Source: Methanocorpusculum sp. (GTDB lineage: Archaea; Halobacteriota; Methanomicrobia; Methanomicrobiales; Methanocorpusculaceae). From it: DNA of 12,421 nucleotides. The position numbers and the translations under genes were made by a program. Positions within the stretch are counted from its first letter, which is position 1. Every line of letters begins with the position of its first letter. The DNA lies in contig JAGARL010000119.1 of assembly GCA_017622255.1 (NCBI GenBank), positions 1-12,421 of the forward strand, given 5' to 3'. Shown piece by piece: positions 5,021 through 12,382 of the stretch. Below the pieces are notes generated by a model, which saw only the letters and a program-made list of their open reading frames with translations, ran no database searches and was not told the origin of the DNA.

Positions 5021-6729
5021 TGTCCGAGATTCTCATCAAAAACGGATTTGTTTTTGACCCGGTACAGGGCATCAAAGGCGACAAGAAGGACATTGCAGTA
5101 AAAGACGGCGTCATTGTTGAGTCCGTCAGCTCTGCTGCAAAAGTCATCGACGCATCCGGCATGACTGTCATGGCCGGAGGAGTTGACATTCACTCCCACG
5201 TTGCAGGAGCAAAGGTCAACGTCGGAAGAAACTTCCGTCCGGAAGACAAACTCCAGGCAGCATACGAACCGGCACGCGGTGTCCGTCACATGGCCGGTGG
5301 AAACTCTGTTCCGACCGTCTTCAAGACTGCATACAAGTATGCAGACATGGGTTACACCACTGTCATGGAGGCAGCAATGCCGCCACTCTATGCACGCCAC
5401 ACTCACGAGGAGATGCGTGACACACCAATCATCGATCAGGCTGCACTTCCGCTCTTTGGAAACAACTGGTTCGTCCTTGAATACCTCAAGAACGGCGAAC
5501 TTGAAAACGCCAAGAACTACATCGCCTGGCTCTTAAACAGCACCAAGGGATACGGTATCAAGTGCGTTAACCCGGGAGGAACTGAAGCATGGGGATGGGG
5601 TCTGAACTGTATGACCGTCAACGACCCGGTTCCGTTCTTCGAAGTCACTCCGAAGGAAATCGTCAACGGACTTCTTGACGTCAACGAAGCCCTCCACCTT
5701 CCGCACTCTCTCCACCTCCACGGAAACAACCTTGGAAACCCGGGCAACTACACCACCACCATGGACACGTTAAAGATTGCAGAAGGCAAGAAAGCCGACA
5801 ATGCATTCGGACGTGACACTGTTCTCCACCACACCCACATCCAGTTCCACTCCTACGGCGGAACCACCTGGGCAGACTTCGAGTCTAAAGGTGCAGAGGT
5901 CATGGACTACATCAACAAGAACGACAACCTCACCTGTGATATCGGATTCGTCACCCTTGACGAGACCACCACCATGACCGGTGACGGACCGTTCGAGTAC
6001 CACTTAACCGCATTAAACCACCTCAAGTGGGCAAACACTGATGTTGAAGTCGAGTGCGGTTCCGGTATTGTCCCGTACGTCTACAGCAAAGATGTTTACG
6101 TCTGCGGTGTCCAGTGGTCCATCGGTCTTGAGATGGCACTGCTCGCAAAAGACCACATGCGCTGCTACTTAACCACTGACCACCCGAACGCAGGTCCGTT
6201 CACCCGCTACCCGCGTGTCATGAAGTGGCTCATGAGCCAGAAAGCAAGAGATGAGGTCTTTGCAACCATGAAGAACGAGGACAAGGTCCGCGACCGTTCC
6301 ACGCTCTCCAACATCGACCGTGAACTCACGCTCTACGAAATTGCACAGATGACCCGTGCAGGTCCGGCAAAGACCCTTGGTCTCGGCGGCAAACTCGGCG
6401 GCTTAAAGGTCGGTATGCAGGCAGACATTGCAGTCTACCCGTACAACCCGGAGACTGAGTCTGACCCAGAACAGATTGAGTGGGCATTCTCCAATGCAAA
6501 GTACCTCATCAAGTCCGGCGAAATCATCGTCAACGACAGTGAGATTGTCAGCAACGGAAACAAACAGACCTACTGGGTCAACGTTGCAACCAACCCGAGC
6601 AAGCAGGTCGAACACGACTTAAACGAGTACTTCAGAAAATACTACTCCGTCAGCCGCAGAAACTATGAGGTTGATGAGCACGCATTCATGAAGAACCCGA
6701 ACGTCATCAGCATTGACGCAACACAGTGA
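5020..6729 (+). CDS. fwdA: Formylmethanofuran dehydrogenase subunit A (amidohydrolase)
   Basis: Metal-dependent amidohydrolase subunit that condenses formate, delivered through an internal tunnel, with methanofuran to give formylmethanofuran. The 569 residues, normal length, show the amidohydrolase fold signatures. These are HSH (H58, H60) in GGVDIHSHVAG, the probable carboxylated lysine (about K181) in YGIKCVNPGG, histidines in HSLHLHGNN (about 229-237) and HHTHIQFHSYGG (about 270-281), and the catalytic aspartate in TTDHPNAGPFTRYP (about D387). All residues expected for a binuclear centre appear present. It overlaps fwdB by one base, with GGGAG 10 nt before the ATG located inside the fwdB 3' end. 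Third gene of fwdDBAC. Confidence 0.95.
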   Translation: MSEILIKNGFVFDPVQGIKGDKKDIAVKDGVIVESVSSAAKVIDASGMTVMAGGVDIHSHVAGAKVNVGRNFRPEDKLQAAYEPARGVRHMAGGNSVPTVFKTAYKYADMGYTTVMEAAMPPLYARHTHEEMRDTPIIDQAALPLFGNNWFVLEYLKNGELENAKNYIAWLLNSTKGYGIKCVNPGGTEAWGWGLNCMTVNDPVPFFEVTPKEIVNGLLDVNEALHLPHSLHLHGNNLGNPGNYTTTMDTLKIAEGKKADNAFGRDTVLHHTHIQFHSYGGTTWADFESKGAEVMDYINKNDNLTCDIGFVTLDETTTMTGDGPFEYHLTALNHLKWANTDVEVECGSGIVPYVYSKDVYVCGVQWSIGLEMALLAKDHMRCYLTTDHPNAGPFTRYPRVMKWLMSQKARDEVFATMKNEDKVRDRSTLSNIDRELTLYEIAQMTRAGPAKTLGLGGKLGGLKVGMQADIAVYPYNPETESDPEQIEWAFSNAKYLIKSGEIIVNDSEIVSNGNKQTYWVNVATNPSKQVEHDLNEYFRKYYSVSRRNYEVDEHAFMKNPNVISIDATQ

Positions 6730-6737
6730 GGCAGAAC

Positions 6738-7538
6738 ATGGAAACTGTAACTATTACTATCACCAAACAGCCTGAACTGTTCCTCGAAGCGGAGTGTTTC
6801 ATCCCCGATGCATTAGCAGGCAAGACTGCAGAGGAGATTGCAGAGCTTCCAGTCCACATCGGAAGAACTACCGAGAAGGTTGGAGACTACTTCACCGTTC
6901 AGGGAGCAGCAGGAGCAACCGCAGAAGAGACCAAGCTCGTCTTAAACGGCGACTTCTCCCGCGTGAAATACATCGGTTCCAAGATGACTGCCGGTGAAGT
7001 TGTCGTAAACGGCGACGCAGACATGTATGTCGGTGCCTGGATGAAGGGCGGAAAGATTACCGTCAACGGCAGCATCGGCCACTTTGCAGCAACTTCCATG
7101 GAAGGTGGAGAAATCCACGTTACCGGAAACGCAGGAAACTACCTCGCAGCATCCTACCGTGGTGACTGGAGAGGTATGAAGGGCGGCAGAATCGTTGTCG
7201 ACGGAAACGTCGGTTCCGACTGCGGTACCTTTATGGTCGGCGGCGAAATTGTTGTCGGCGGAAACATTGATGTTCACGTCATGACTCATGCAGACGGCGG
7301 AAAGGTTGTCATCAAAGGAAATGCAAAGAGCCGCCTTGGCGGTCAGGCATCCCGCGGTGAGATGTACGTCTTCGGTACTGTTGATGTCATGATGCCGGGA
7401 TACAAGTTCGCACGCGAAGAAGAACTCGAAGTAGAAGGACAGAAGGCTGTCTTTGCAGTCTACAACGGTGACTTAGGCGAGCGCCACCCGACCAGAAAAG
7501 GCGAGACCATCTACGCCAAACTCTATCTGAAGAAGTAA
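6738..7538 (+). CDS. fwdC: Formylmethanofuran dehydrogenase subunit C
   Basis: Structural subunit of formylmethanofuran dehydrogenase. The 266-residue protein has a central run (about 71-217) of roughly 18-20-residue glycine-rich repeats of the form GG-x-I-x-V-x-G-N-x-G, for example MKGGKITVNGSIG, MEGGEIHVTGNAG, MKGGRIVVDGNVG and MVGGEIVVGGNID. This is the right-handed beta-helix shared with the glutamate synthase C-terminal domain. A GTG at 6726 overlaps the fwdA stop and would add four residues; ATG 6738 is preferred because GAGG lies 6 nt upstream and the protein then starts METVTITI. It is the last gene of the operon: a hairpin and T-tract follow and there is no fwdE, F or G in the window, so the iron-sulfur subunits must be encoded elsewhere. 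Confidence 0.93.
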   Translation: METVTITITKQPELFLEAECFIPDALAGKTAEEIAELPVHIGRTTEKVGDYFTVQGAAGATAEETKLVLNGDFSRVKYIGSKMTAGEVVVNGDADMYVGAWMKGGKITVNGSIGHFAATSMEGGEIHVTGNAGNYLAASYRGDWRGMKGGRIVVDGNVGSDCGTFMVGGEIVVGGNIDVHVMTHADGGKVVIKGNAKSRLGGQASRGEMYVFGTVDVMMPGYKFAREEELEVEGQKAVFAVYNGDLGERHPTRKGETIYAKLYLKK

Positions 7539-7564
7539 TACTTCTGCATTGCAAAGAACTTAAT

Positions 7565-7610
7565 TTCCAGGATCCGGGGGATACACCACCCCCATTCCGG
7601 AATATTTTTT
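7565..7610 (+). terminator. Hairpin terminator of the fwdDBAC operon
   Basis: GGGGG (7576-7580) pairs with CCCCC (7589-7593) around an 8-nt loop. Outer TTCC/GGAA pairing is possible, and six T follow at 7605-7610. It sits 27 bp after the fwdC stop between convergent operons. On the opposite strand the T6 following CTC at 7631-7625 could end the moa transcript. Confidence 0.7.
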
Positions 7611-7644
7611 GGTAATTTCTGAATAAAAAAGAGATTTTTATGGA

Positions 7645-8088
7645 TTATTCTTTTTGTATATCAATTAGCTCTCCGCAGTGTGTACAGCGGATATAGCGGG
7701 AACACTCCTCTTCTTTTCTGCGCCTCAGTGAACCCGGCGGATGGTTTCCGGTAATCGGAACCAGATGAGACTGACACTTTCCGCACTTAAAGGTTGGAAA
7801 CCAGCTTTTGCCATCCTTTTCCAGCCGGAAGTGAAACCTGCTTTCAACAGTTTTACAGATGGGGCAGAAATGCCGGCGGTAACCGAATCCTTCTTTTGGA
7901 ATCCATCCGCTTTCTATCAGCGAAGCTGCTTTGTGGAATACCGCAGAACGCACATACTCCTGCAGAATCGGCGGCTCTTCACCATCCCAGTAAAAGACGT
8001 CCTCAAGTATGTCCCGGGTTCCGACACCTTCCTGTATTTCGACCGATGCCCCGCAGTGCGGGCAGGAAAAAACCGTGACCGTAATCAT
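7645..8088 (-). CDS. Uncharacterised zinc-ribbon protein with four CxxC pairs
   Basis: A 147-residue soluble protein that I do not recognise as a named family. It has CPHC (C9, C12), CPIC (C75, C78), CGKC (C102, C105) and CTHC (C135, C138), enough for two structural zinc sites (or another metal), plus a lone C129. The first and last knuckles resemble each other: CPHCGASVEIQ and CTHCGELIDIQ. They may be two halves of one ribbon brought together or an internal duplication. No membrane segment or signal peptide is seen. It is the last gene of the moaA-moaE-moaC-trmO operon and shares one base with the stop of the preceding gene, so it is translated with the cofactor genes. A role in molybdopterin handling or RNA/protein binding is possible but not shown. 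Confidence 0.75.
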   Translation of the reverse strand: MITVTVFSCPHCGASVEIQEGVGTRDILEDVFYWDGEEPPILQEYVRSAVFHKAASLIESGWIPKEGFGYRRHFCPICKTVESRFHFRLEKDGKSWFPTFKCGKCQSHLVPITGNHPPGSLRRRKEEECSRYIRCTHCGELIDIQKE

Positions 8089-8570
8089 TATACAAACCGC
8101 GTATCAGAGCGCTTTGTTTCTATTCCGGAAAGTTTTCCGGAAAACCAGCCCGACGTCTCATTTGGATATGCATCAAACTCCGGTACATACGGCTTGATAT
8201 CCAAGACCGGTGTTCCGTCTAAAATATCCACATCACCTATGTGAAGCGTATTTCCTTCGCGTGAAATGAGCTGCACAACCGAGAACCCCAAAGCATTCGG
8301 CCTTCGCGGAATACGGGATGCAAAGACTCCGTGCGGTACGGTGTCGAAAAATGGTGCGGCAGTCAGAAGGGGGCCTGTACTTTTGTGCAGATGGTAAAAG
8401 ACCATCACCCGCGAGAATCCTTCGATATCCAAAAGACCTTCAGCGTACTCAGGGAAAATCTCAATCTCACCCGTAAAAGGTTTGGCTGCCGGCGGCTGAA
8501 CCGGCATTCCGGCAAGTTCTTTGTGCGGTGAGTGCACAACTCCGACTGGATAGAATGTAACCGGTTCCAT
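8088..8570 (-). CDS. trmO: TrmO/TsaA-like SAM-dependent methyltransferase (UPF0066 family)
   Basis: The bacterial homologue TrmO (YaeB) N6-methylates threonylcarbamoyladenosine at position 37 of tRNA using S-adenosylmethionine. The 160 residues carry the family hallmarks: IGxVHSP-like VGVVHSPHK near the N-terminus, GVFASRIPRRPNALG (81-95, with the SRxPxRPNxxG SAM-binding/active motif), LDGTPVLDIKPYVPEFD (117-133) and a trailing GWFSGK. The C-terminal extra domain of E. coli TrmO is absent, as is usual in archaea. It is embedded between moaC and the zinc-ribbon gene with one-base overlaps on both sides. Family membership is firm. The substrate in archaea is not established here, and the moa context leaves open a cofactor-related methylation instead. 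Confidence 0.82.
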   Translation of the reverse strand: MEPVTFYPVGVVHSPHKELAGMPVQPPAAKPFTGEIEIFPEYAEGLLDIEGFSRVMVFYHLHKSTGPLLTAAPFFDTVPHGVFASRIPRRPNALGFSVVQLISREGNTLHIGDVDILDGTPVLDIKPYVPEFDAYPNETSGWFSGKLSGIETKRSDTRFV

Positions 8571-9040
8571 TATTCCCCTTTCAGTTTTTCCACCACGTGG
8601 ATTCCGTCAATACGGGTTACCGGATACTGTCCTGCTTCATCTTTTTCTGCGGACTTGACCATGTCCCAGATGGTCAGAAGCGCAACAGATACTCCCGTCA
8701 GCGCCTCCATTTCGATACCGGTCTTGCCGTAGGTCTTGACACGACAGGATGCCTCGATGTACTCCGCGGTCTGCTCAAAGGTAATCGTCACTGCTCCGAC
8801 CGGAATCGGGTGGCACATGGGAATCAGTGCCCAGGTCTGCTTTACGGCCATGGTTCCTGCAACCTGAGCTGTTGCAAGCACATTTCCTTTGACAACCGAA
8901 CCTTCAGCGATTGCTTTCAGCGTGCTGTCCCGCAGATAAATTCTTCCGCGTGCTTCTGCCTCGCGGGAGACGTCAGGTTTTGCGGTCACATCTACCATGT
9001 GGACCTCATTTTTCTCGTTTAAGTGTGTAAACTCAGGCAT
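8570..9040 (-). CDS. moaC: Cyclic pyranopterin monophosphate synthase MoaC
   Basis: Converts 3',8-cyclo-7,8-dihydro-GTP, the MoaA product, into cyclic pyranopterin monophosphate in the cytoplasm. The 156 residues include [26 protein letters not shown] with the conserved K51, the hallmark MCHPIPV (75-81), and [18 protein letters not shown] through TIWDMVK, with D126 and K129 corresponding to the catalytic Asp/Lys of bacterial MoaC. Length is normal. The start codon abuts the moaE stop directly (TAAATG), and its own stop shares one base with the ATG of the trmO-like gene. Confidence 0.95.
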   Translation of the reverse strand: MPEFTHLNEKNEVHMVDVTAKPDVSREAEARGRIYLRDSTLKAIAEGSVVKGNVLATAQVAGTMAVKQTWALIPMCHPIPVGAVTITFEQTAEYIEASCRVKTYGKTGIEMEALTGVSVALLTIWDMVKSAEKDEAGQYPVTRIDGIHVVEKLKGE

Positions 9041-9448
9041 TTAATGCACCTCCACCCAGTTTCCTTTCTTTCCGTTTACAATCTCCTGCTTCCAGACCGG
9101 AACCAGCTCCTTTAACCGCTCGATGGCATACCGGGACGCCTCGTATCCTTCCCCGCGGTGGGCGGAACAGACGATTATTATGACGATATTCTCGCCTACT
9201 TTAAGATGTCCGTAGCGGTGGATGATATGCACCGCCCGTACACCGAACTTCTCGCGGCACTCGTCTGCGATGCGCTGTAAGTCAGTCTCTGCCACCGGTA
9301 CGAATGCTTCAATCTCCAAAGCTTCCAGACCATCGTCTCTGACACAGCCGACAAAGACAAGCTGTGCACCGTCAGCTTTGTCGCGGGTTTTGCTGAGCAA
9401 AGCTCCTATGTCGAAATCCTCTTCCTGAAGACGCAGAATCTCAGTCAT
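9041..9448 (-). CDS. moaE: Molybdopterin synthase catalytic subunit MoaE
   Basis: Large subunit of molybdopterin synthase, which adds the dithiolene sulfurs to cyclic pyranopterin using thiocarboxylated MoaD. In 135 residues it shows GCVRDDG (35-41), the conserved HRYGHLKVGE (77-86), SAHRGEGYEA with H97-R98, and VPVWKQEIVNGKKGNWVE with the active-site lysines at about 120 and 127. It is slightly shorter than the bacterial protein but all key positions are kept. Its ATG overlaps the moaA TGA by four bases (ATGA). No moaD is adjacent; the small subunit must be a ubiquitin-like sulfur carrier encoded elsewhere. Confidence 0.93.
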   Translation of the reverse strand: MTEILRLQEEDFDIGALLSKTRDKADGAQLVFVGCVRDDGLEALEIEAFVPVAETDLQRIADECREKFGVRAVHIIHRYGHLKVGENIVIIIVCSAHRGEGYEASRYAIERLKELVPVWKQEIVNGKKGNWVEVH

Positions 9449-10395
9449 TTTGTCTCCTCCGTGAAGTACGGCGAGCGGTTGGATACTGCCTGTGCGATGG
9501 CGTCAACCAGCTCTTTACCGTGCTTTCCTTTCAGACTCACCTCGTTTCCGGTTCTGAGCAGACAGGGCTTTAACATGCCGTCAGAGGTGATGCGAAGCCT
9601 GTTGCAGTTTGCGCAGAACTCTAAGTTGTGCATTGGGCGCACAATCTCTGCTGTTGCTCCGTGGAGACGGTACTTTCTTCGATGGTGCATGCGGCGGGTC
9701 TGCACCATCTCTGCTTCAGAACGGAACCGCTCCTCAAGTTCGGCGGCAAAGGCGGCATTGCGTTCTCCCTCTAAGAGACCGTCAGCCCATCCGTGCACAT
9801 CCATCAGTTCAATGAACTGCAAAATGACATCCTCGTGACTGCGGGCGAACTCCAGAAAATCATCAATCTCGTCGTCGTTGAATCCGGGAAGCAGCACCAC
9901 ATTGAGCTTAACCGGCGTTAAGCCCGCATCAAGTGCAGCTTTCAGTCCGTCAAGGACATCCGGCAGTAAATCACGTCCGGTGATTTTTTCGTAGCGGTCG
10001 CGTTTTAAGGTGTCGAGACTGATGTTGACGCGGGAAAGTCCTGCTGCTTTCAGCGCTGCTGCTTTTTCCTTGAGCAGCGTTCCGTTGGTGGTAAGCGAAA
10101 TCTCCATACCTTCAGGAACCGAGCTGATGATCTCTGCAAGGTCTGTCCGCAGCGTCGGCTCCCCGCCGGTGAGTTTGACTGTTTTAACCCCCATTTGACG
10201 GAATACTGTCAGTACCTCAATGAGTTCTTCCTTGGTGAGCGGCTCGCCTGCTTCATCACGCATACAGCCGTTTACTACTTCGCCTTCATGGTGGCAGTAG
10301 AGACAGCGCAGATTGCATGCGCTGTTTAGGGCAATTCGCACATCAGTAATGCGCCTGCCGAAAGAGTCGGTCATCAGGGAGTCTGCATCAGTCAT
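9445..10395 (-). CDS. moaA: GTP 3',8-cyclase MoaA (radical SAM)
   Basis: Radical SAM enzyme for the first step of molybdopterin/tungstopterin synthesis, turning GTP into 3',8-cyclo-7,8-dihydro-GTP. In 316 residues the N-terminal cluster is held by C27, C31 and C34 (CNLRCLYC, CX3CX2C). The SAM motif GGEP is at 77-80, and the C-terminal cluster that binds GTP is C261, C264 and C278 (CX2CX13C in FCANCNRLR...KPC). The protein ends FTEETK, without the C-terminal Gly-Gly tail of bacterial and human MoaA. The start at 10395 is supported by a TATA-like element 25-30 bp upstream; ATG 10374 (MTDSFGRR) is a possible alternative. First gene of the five-gene minus-strand operon, divergent from moeA. Confidence 0.95.
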   Translation of the reverse strand: MTDADSLMTDSFGRRITDVRIALNSACNLRCLYCHHEGEVVNGCMRDEAGEPLTKEELIEVLTVFRQMGVKTVKLTGGEPTLRTDLAEIISSVPEGMEISLTTNGTLLKEKAAALKAAGLSRVNISLDTLKRDRYEKITGRDLLPDVLDGLKAALDAGLTPVKLNVVLLPGFNDDEIDDFLEFARSHEDVILQFIELMDVHGWADGLLEGERNAAFAAELEERFRSEAEMVQTRRMHHRRKYRLHGATAEIVRPMHNLEFCANCNRLRITSDGMLKPCLLRTGNEVSLKGKHGKELVDAIAQAVSNRSPYFTEETK

Positions 10396-10420
10396 AAATT
10401 ATCTATTATGTGGGTGCCCT

Positions 10421-10429
10421 CATAATATG
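10421..10429 (-). promoter_or_regulatory. TATA-like promoter element of the moaA operon
   Basis: Read on the minus strand, CATATTATG lies about 25-33 bp before the moaA ATG. That gives a leaderless or nearly leaderless transcript, common in archaea. No ribosome binding site precedes the ATG, which fits this. Confidence 0.45.
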
Positions 10430-10436
10430 TATCTTG

Positions 10437-10454
10437 CCATTGGTTAACAACTGG
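10437..10454. repeat. 18-bp imperfect palindrome in the moaA/moeA divergent promoter
   Basis: CCATTGGTTAACAACTGG matches its own reverse complement at 14 of 18 positions and is centred on GTTAAC. It lies just upstream of the moaA TATA element and about 50 bp upstream of the moeA TATA box, an operator-like position for both transcripts. Confidence 0.45.
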
Positions 10455-10477
10455 TATCTCAGAAAATTGTGCATAAT

Positions 10478-10485
10478 CCAATTGG
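10478..10485. repeat. CCAATTGG palindrome upstream of moeA
   Basis: A perfect 8-bp dyad about 20 bp upstream of the moeA TATA box. The same core forms the centre of the 12-bp palindrome at 2552-2563 in the fwd upstream region, suggesting a common regulator (inference). Confidence 0.4.
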
Positions 10486-10505
10486 TAAAAAAGAGGTTTT
10501 GGAAC

Positions 10506-10513
10506 AAATATAT
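10506..10513 (+). promoter_or_regulatory. TATA box of moeA
   Basis: AAATATAT is a good TATA element. The expected start at about 10532-10538 is only some 10 nt before the ATG at 10545. This rules out the long in-frame N-terminal extension that begins at 10410, which is AT-rich and unlike MoeA. Confidence 0.55.
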
Positions 10514-10544
10514 CTGTATTCAGACCCAATACTGTTACAGCACT

Positions 10545-12011
10545 ATGAATAAAATACCGTTTGAAGAAGCGCTGTCTCTGGTGAAGAAGACTGCTCCTGC
10601 CTATGTATCCCGTACCGTGTCTTTACTGGATGCAGCAGGGTGTGTCCTTTCAGAGCCGGTGTATGCAAAATATTCTGTCCCTCCGGCACCGGTCTCTGCA
10701 ATGGACGGCTTTGCGGTGAAGGCTGCCGCAACTCTTGGTGCATCTGCTGAAACTCCGCTCACCATTTCCGAGTTCGACCGCGTCAACACCGGAAATGTTG
10801 TTCGCGAAATGTTCGATGCCGTAATCATGGTGGAGGATGTGGAGTTCGACGGAAGTGATGCTCCTGCCGAAATTACCATCCGCGCTCCAATCAAAGCCGG
10901 CCGCAATGTCCGGGCAACGGGTGAGGACATAGAAGCCGGCCGCATGGTTCTTCCGGCAGGAGCTCGGGTTCGTCCGTTTGATATCGGTGCTCTTGCCGGC
11001 TACGGCATCACAGAGGTTGCTGTCCGTTCGGTCTCAATCGGTATTATCCCGACCGGCTCGGAGCTTATCGCACCAGGTGAGGTCCCAAAGCCGGGACAGG
11101 TTGTGGAGAGCAACTCGGTGATGACCGAGGCATATCTTCGGCAGTTCGGTGTGGATGTTATCCGTTATCCGCCGGTTGCAGACAACCGTGAATTAATCCG
11201 CGAAGCAATCGAAAAAGCGGTTGCAGAAAACGAGATTGTACTTCTCTCTGCCGGCTCTTCGATGGGTTCGAAGGACTTTACGGCTTCTGCTATCGCAGAC
11301 CTTGGAGAGATTGTCTTCCACGGTGTTTTCATGAAGCCGGCAAAGCCGTCCATGCTTGGTATCATCAACGGCAAACCGGTCATCGGCATGCCGGGCTTCC
11401 CGCTGTCTGCCCAGACCGCCCAGCGGCTGTTTGTCCGCGAACTCCTGGAATTCTGGGGCTTTACTGGTCCGTCTCATGAGACACTGACGGTCACGGCAGG
11501 TGAGACGGTCAGCTCAGATGATTTCTTAGATGAGTTCCGCTTTGCGGCCGCGGCTGAGGTTTCCGGCCGTATCGTCGCGCTCCCGCAGATTCGCTCATCG
11601 AGTATGCAGATGAACGGTATCCGGGCAAACTGTTATCTCCATATTCCCCGCGGGGTCTCCGAAGCAAAAGCCGGAGAGCCGGTTTCTGCGGTCTTAAATG
11701 TGCCGGCCGCAGAGCTTTCGAAGACGATTCTCTTAGGCGGCGCCTATACGGAAGGAACAGAGGATATCTTAATTAAGGCATCTGCTGCCGGATGGGTTGT
11801 CCGCTTTGGTGATATCAGCTCGGAGAATCTCTCGCTTGTCAAAGACAAGGCATGTCATGGTATGTGTCTTGCGGCAGATGCTGACCTCTCGGCTCTTGAC
11901 GGAATCGAGCTCGATATTTTCATGCTTGCAGGCGGAAGTAAGCTTGTCATGCGCCGCGACCTGCATGATGCACAGTCAGAAGCACTTCGCGGATTTGCCG
12001 GAGGTGCATGA
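10545..12011 (+). CDS. moeA: Molybdopterin molybdenumtransferase MoeA with unusual C-terminal extension
   Basis: Inserts molybdate or tungstate into adenylylated molybdopterin. In 488 residues it has SAMDGFAV (51-58), TGEDIEAGR (125-133), the MoCF-domain motifs IPTGSEL (168-174), LLSAGSSMGSKD (233-244) and MKPAKPSM (263-270), GMPGFPLS (281-288), and domain IV (about 310-388). After domain IV about 95 extra residues follow (about 392-488), including FGDISSENLSLVKDKACHG and AADADLSALDGIEL. Many archaeal MoeA proteins carry a C-terminal periplasmic-binding-protein-like domain of roughly 200 residues. The extension resembles a shortened, diverged version of its first half, which is tentative. Start at 10545 fits the TATA box and the family N-terminus. 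Its TGA overlaps moaB by 4 bp (ATGA). The family's usual length without fusion is about 400. Confidence 0.9.
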   Translation: MNKIPFEEALSLVKKTAPAYVSRTVSLLDAAGCVLSEPVYAKYSVPPAPVSAMDGFAVKAAATLGASAETPLTISEFDRVNTGNVVREMFDAVIMVEDVEFDGSDAPAEITIRAPIKAGRNVRATGEDIEAGRMVLPAGARVRPFDIGALAGYGITEVAVRSVSIGIIPTGSELIAPGEVPKPGQVVESNSVMTEAYLRQFGVDVIRYPPVADNRELIREAIEKAVAENEIVLLSAGSSMGSKDFTASAIADLGEIVFHGVFMKPAKPSMLGIINGKPVIGMPGFPLSAQTAQRLFVRELLEFWGFTGPSHETLTVTAGETVSSDDFLDEFRFAAAAEVSGRIVALPQIRSSSMQMNGIRANCYLHIPRGVSEAKAGEPVSAVLNVPAAELSKTILLGGAYTEGTEDILIKASAAGWVVRFGDISSENLSLVKDKACHGMCLAADADLSALDGIELDIFMLAGGSKLVMRRDLHDAQSEALRGFAGGA

Positions 12012-12382
12012 TGGGACACGAGCATCACAAAGATATTCCGGTGAAGGCAGCAGTAATTACTGTTTCCACCAGCAGAACGGAAAAGACCGATCTTTCCGGG
12101 CAGATTATCCGCGAAGCATTCGAGGGTGCCGGGATGGAGGTTGTTTTCCAGACGCTGGTGCCGGATGTACGCGACCGCATCACCGAAGCAGTCCGAACTG
12201 CACTTGAGACGGCAAACTGTGTTGTTGTCACGGGCGGCACGGGACTTACCAGTGACGACTGCACGATTGAGGCAGTTTCTCCTCTGTTCGACAAGACCAT
12301 GGACGGATTTGGTGAACTCTTCCGGATGAAGAGCTATGAGCAGGTAAAAACAGCCGTTCTTCCCTCGTCTAATTTTTCTTGA
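12008..12382 (+). CDS. moaB: MoaB/MogA-family molybdopterin adenylyltransferase, C-terminally truncated
   Basis: MoaB in archaea adenylylates molybdopterin before MoeA inserts the metal. The 124 residues show AAVITVSTSR, the pterin/nucleotide-binding VVTGGTGLTSDD (about 73-84), TIEAVSPLFDK and GFGELFRMKSYEQ, all good MoaB matches up to about residue 110-118. The family then continues with about 45 residues containing a PGSP-type motif. Here the reading frame instead diverges into SSNFS and a TGA. No continuation is visible in the other frames of the last 40 bases, which are T-rich. The gene may therefore be a 3'-deleted pseudogene or a shortened variant. ATG 12008 overlaps the moeA stop; ATG 12011 has better spacing (6 nt) from the GGAGG at 12000-12004. 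Confidence 0.75.
   Translation: MMGHEHHKDIPVKAAVITVSTSRTEKTDLSGQIIREAFEGAGMEVVFQTLVPDVRDRITEAVRTALETANCVVVTGGTGLTSDDCTIEAVSPLFDKTMDGFGELFRMKSYEQVKTAVLPSSNFS

Noticed and set aside
10410..10544. 45-residue N-terminal extension of MoeA
   Set aside because: It lies upstream of the TATA box and probable transcript start, is AT-rich and hydrophobic/Tyr-rich unlike MoeA, and the family N-terminus begins at the ATG at 10545.
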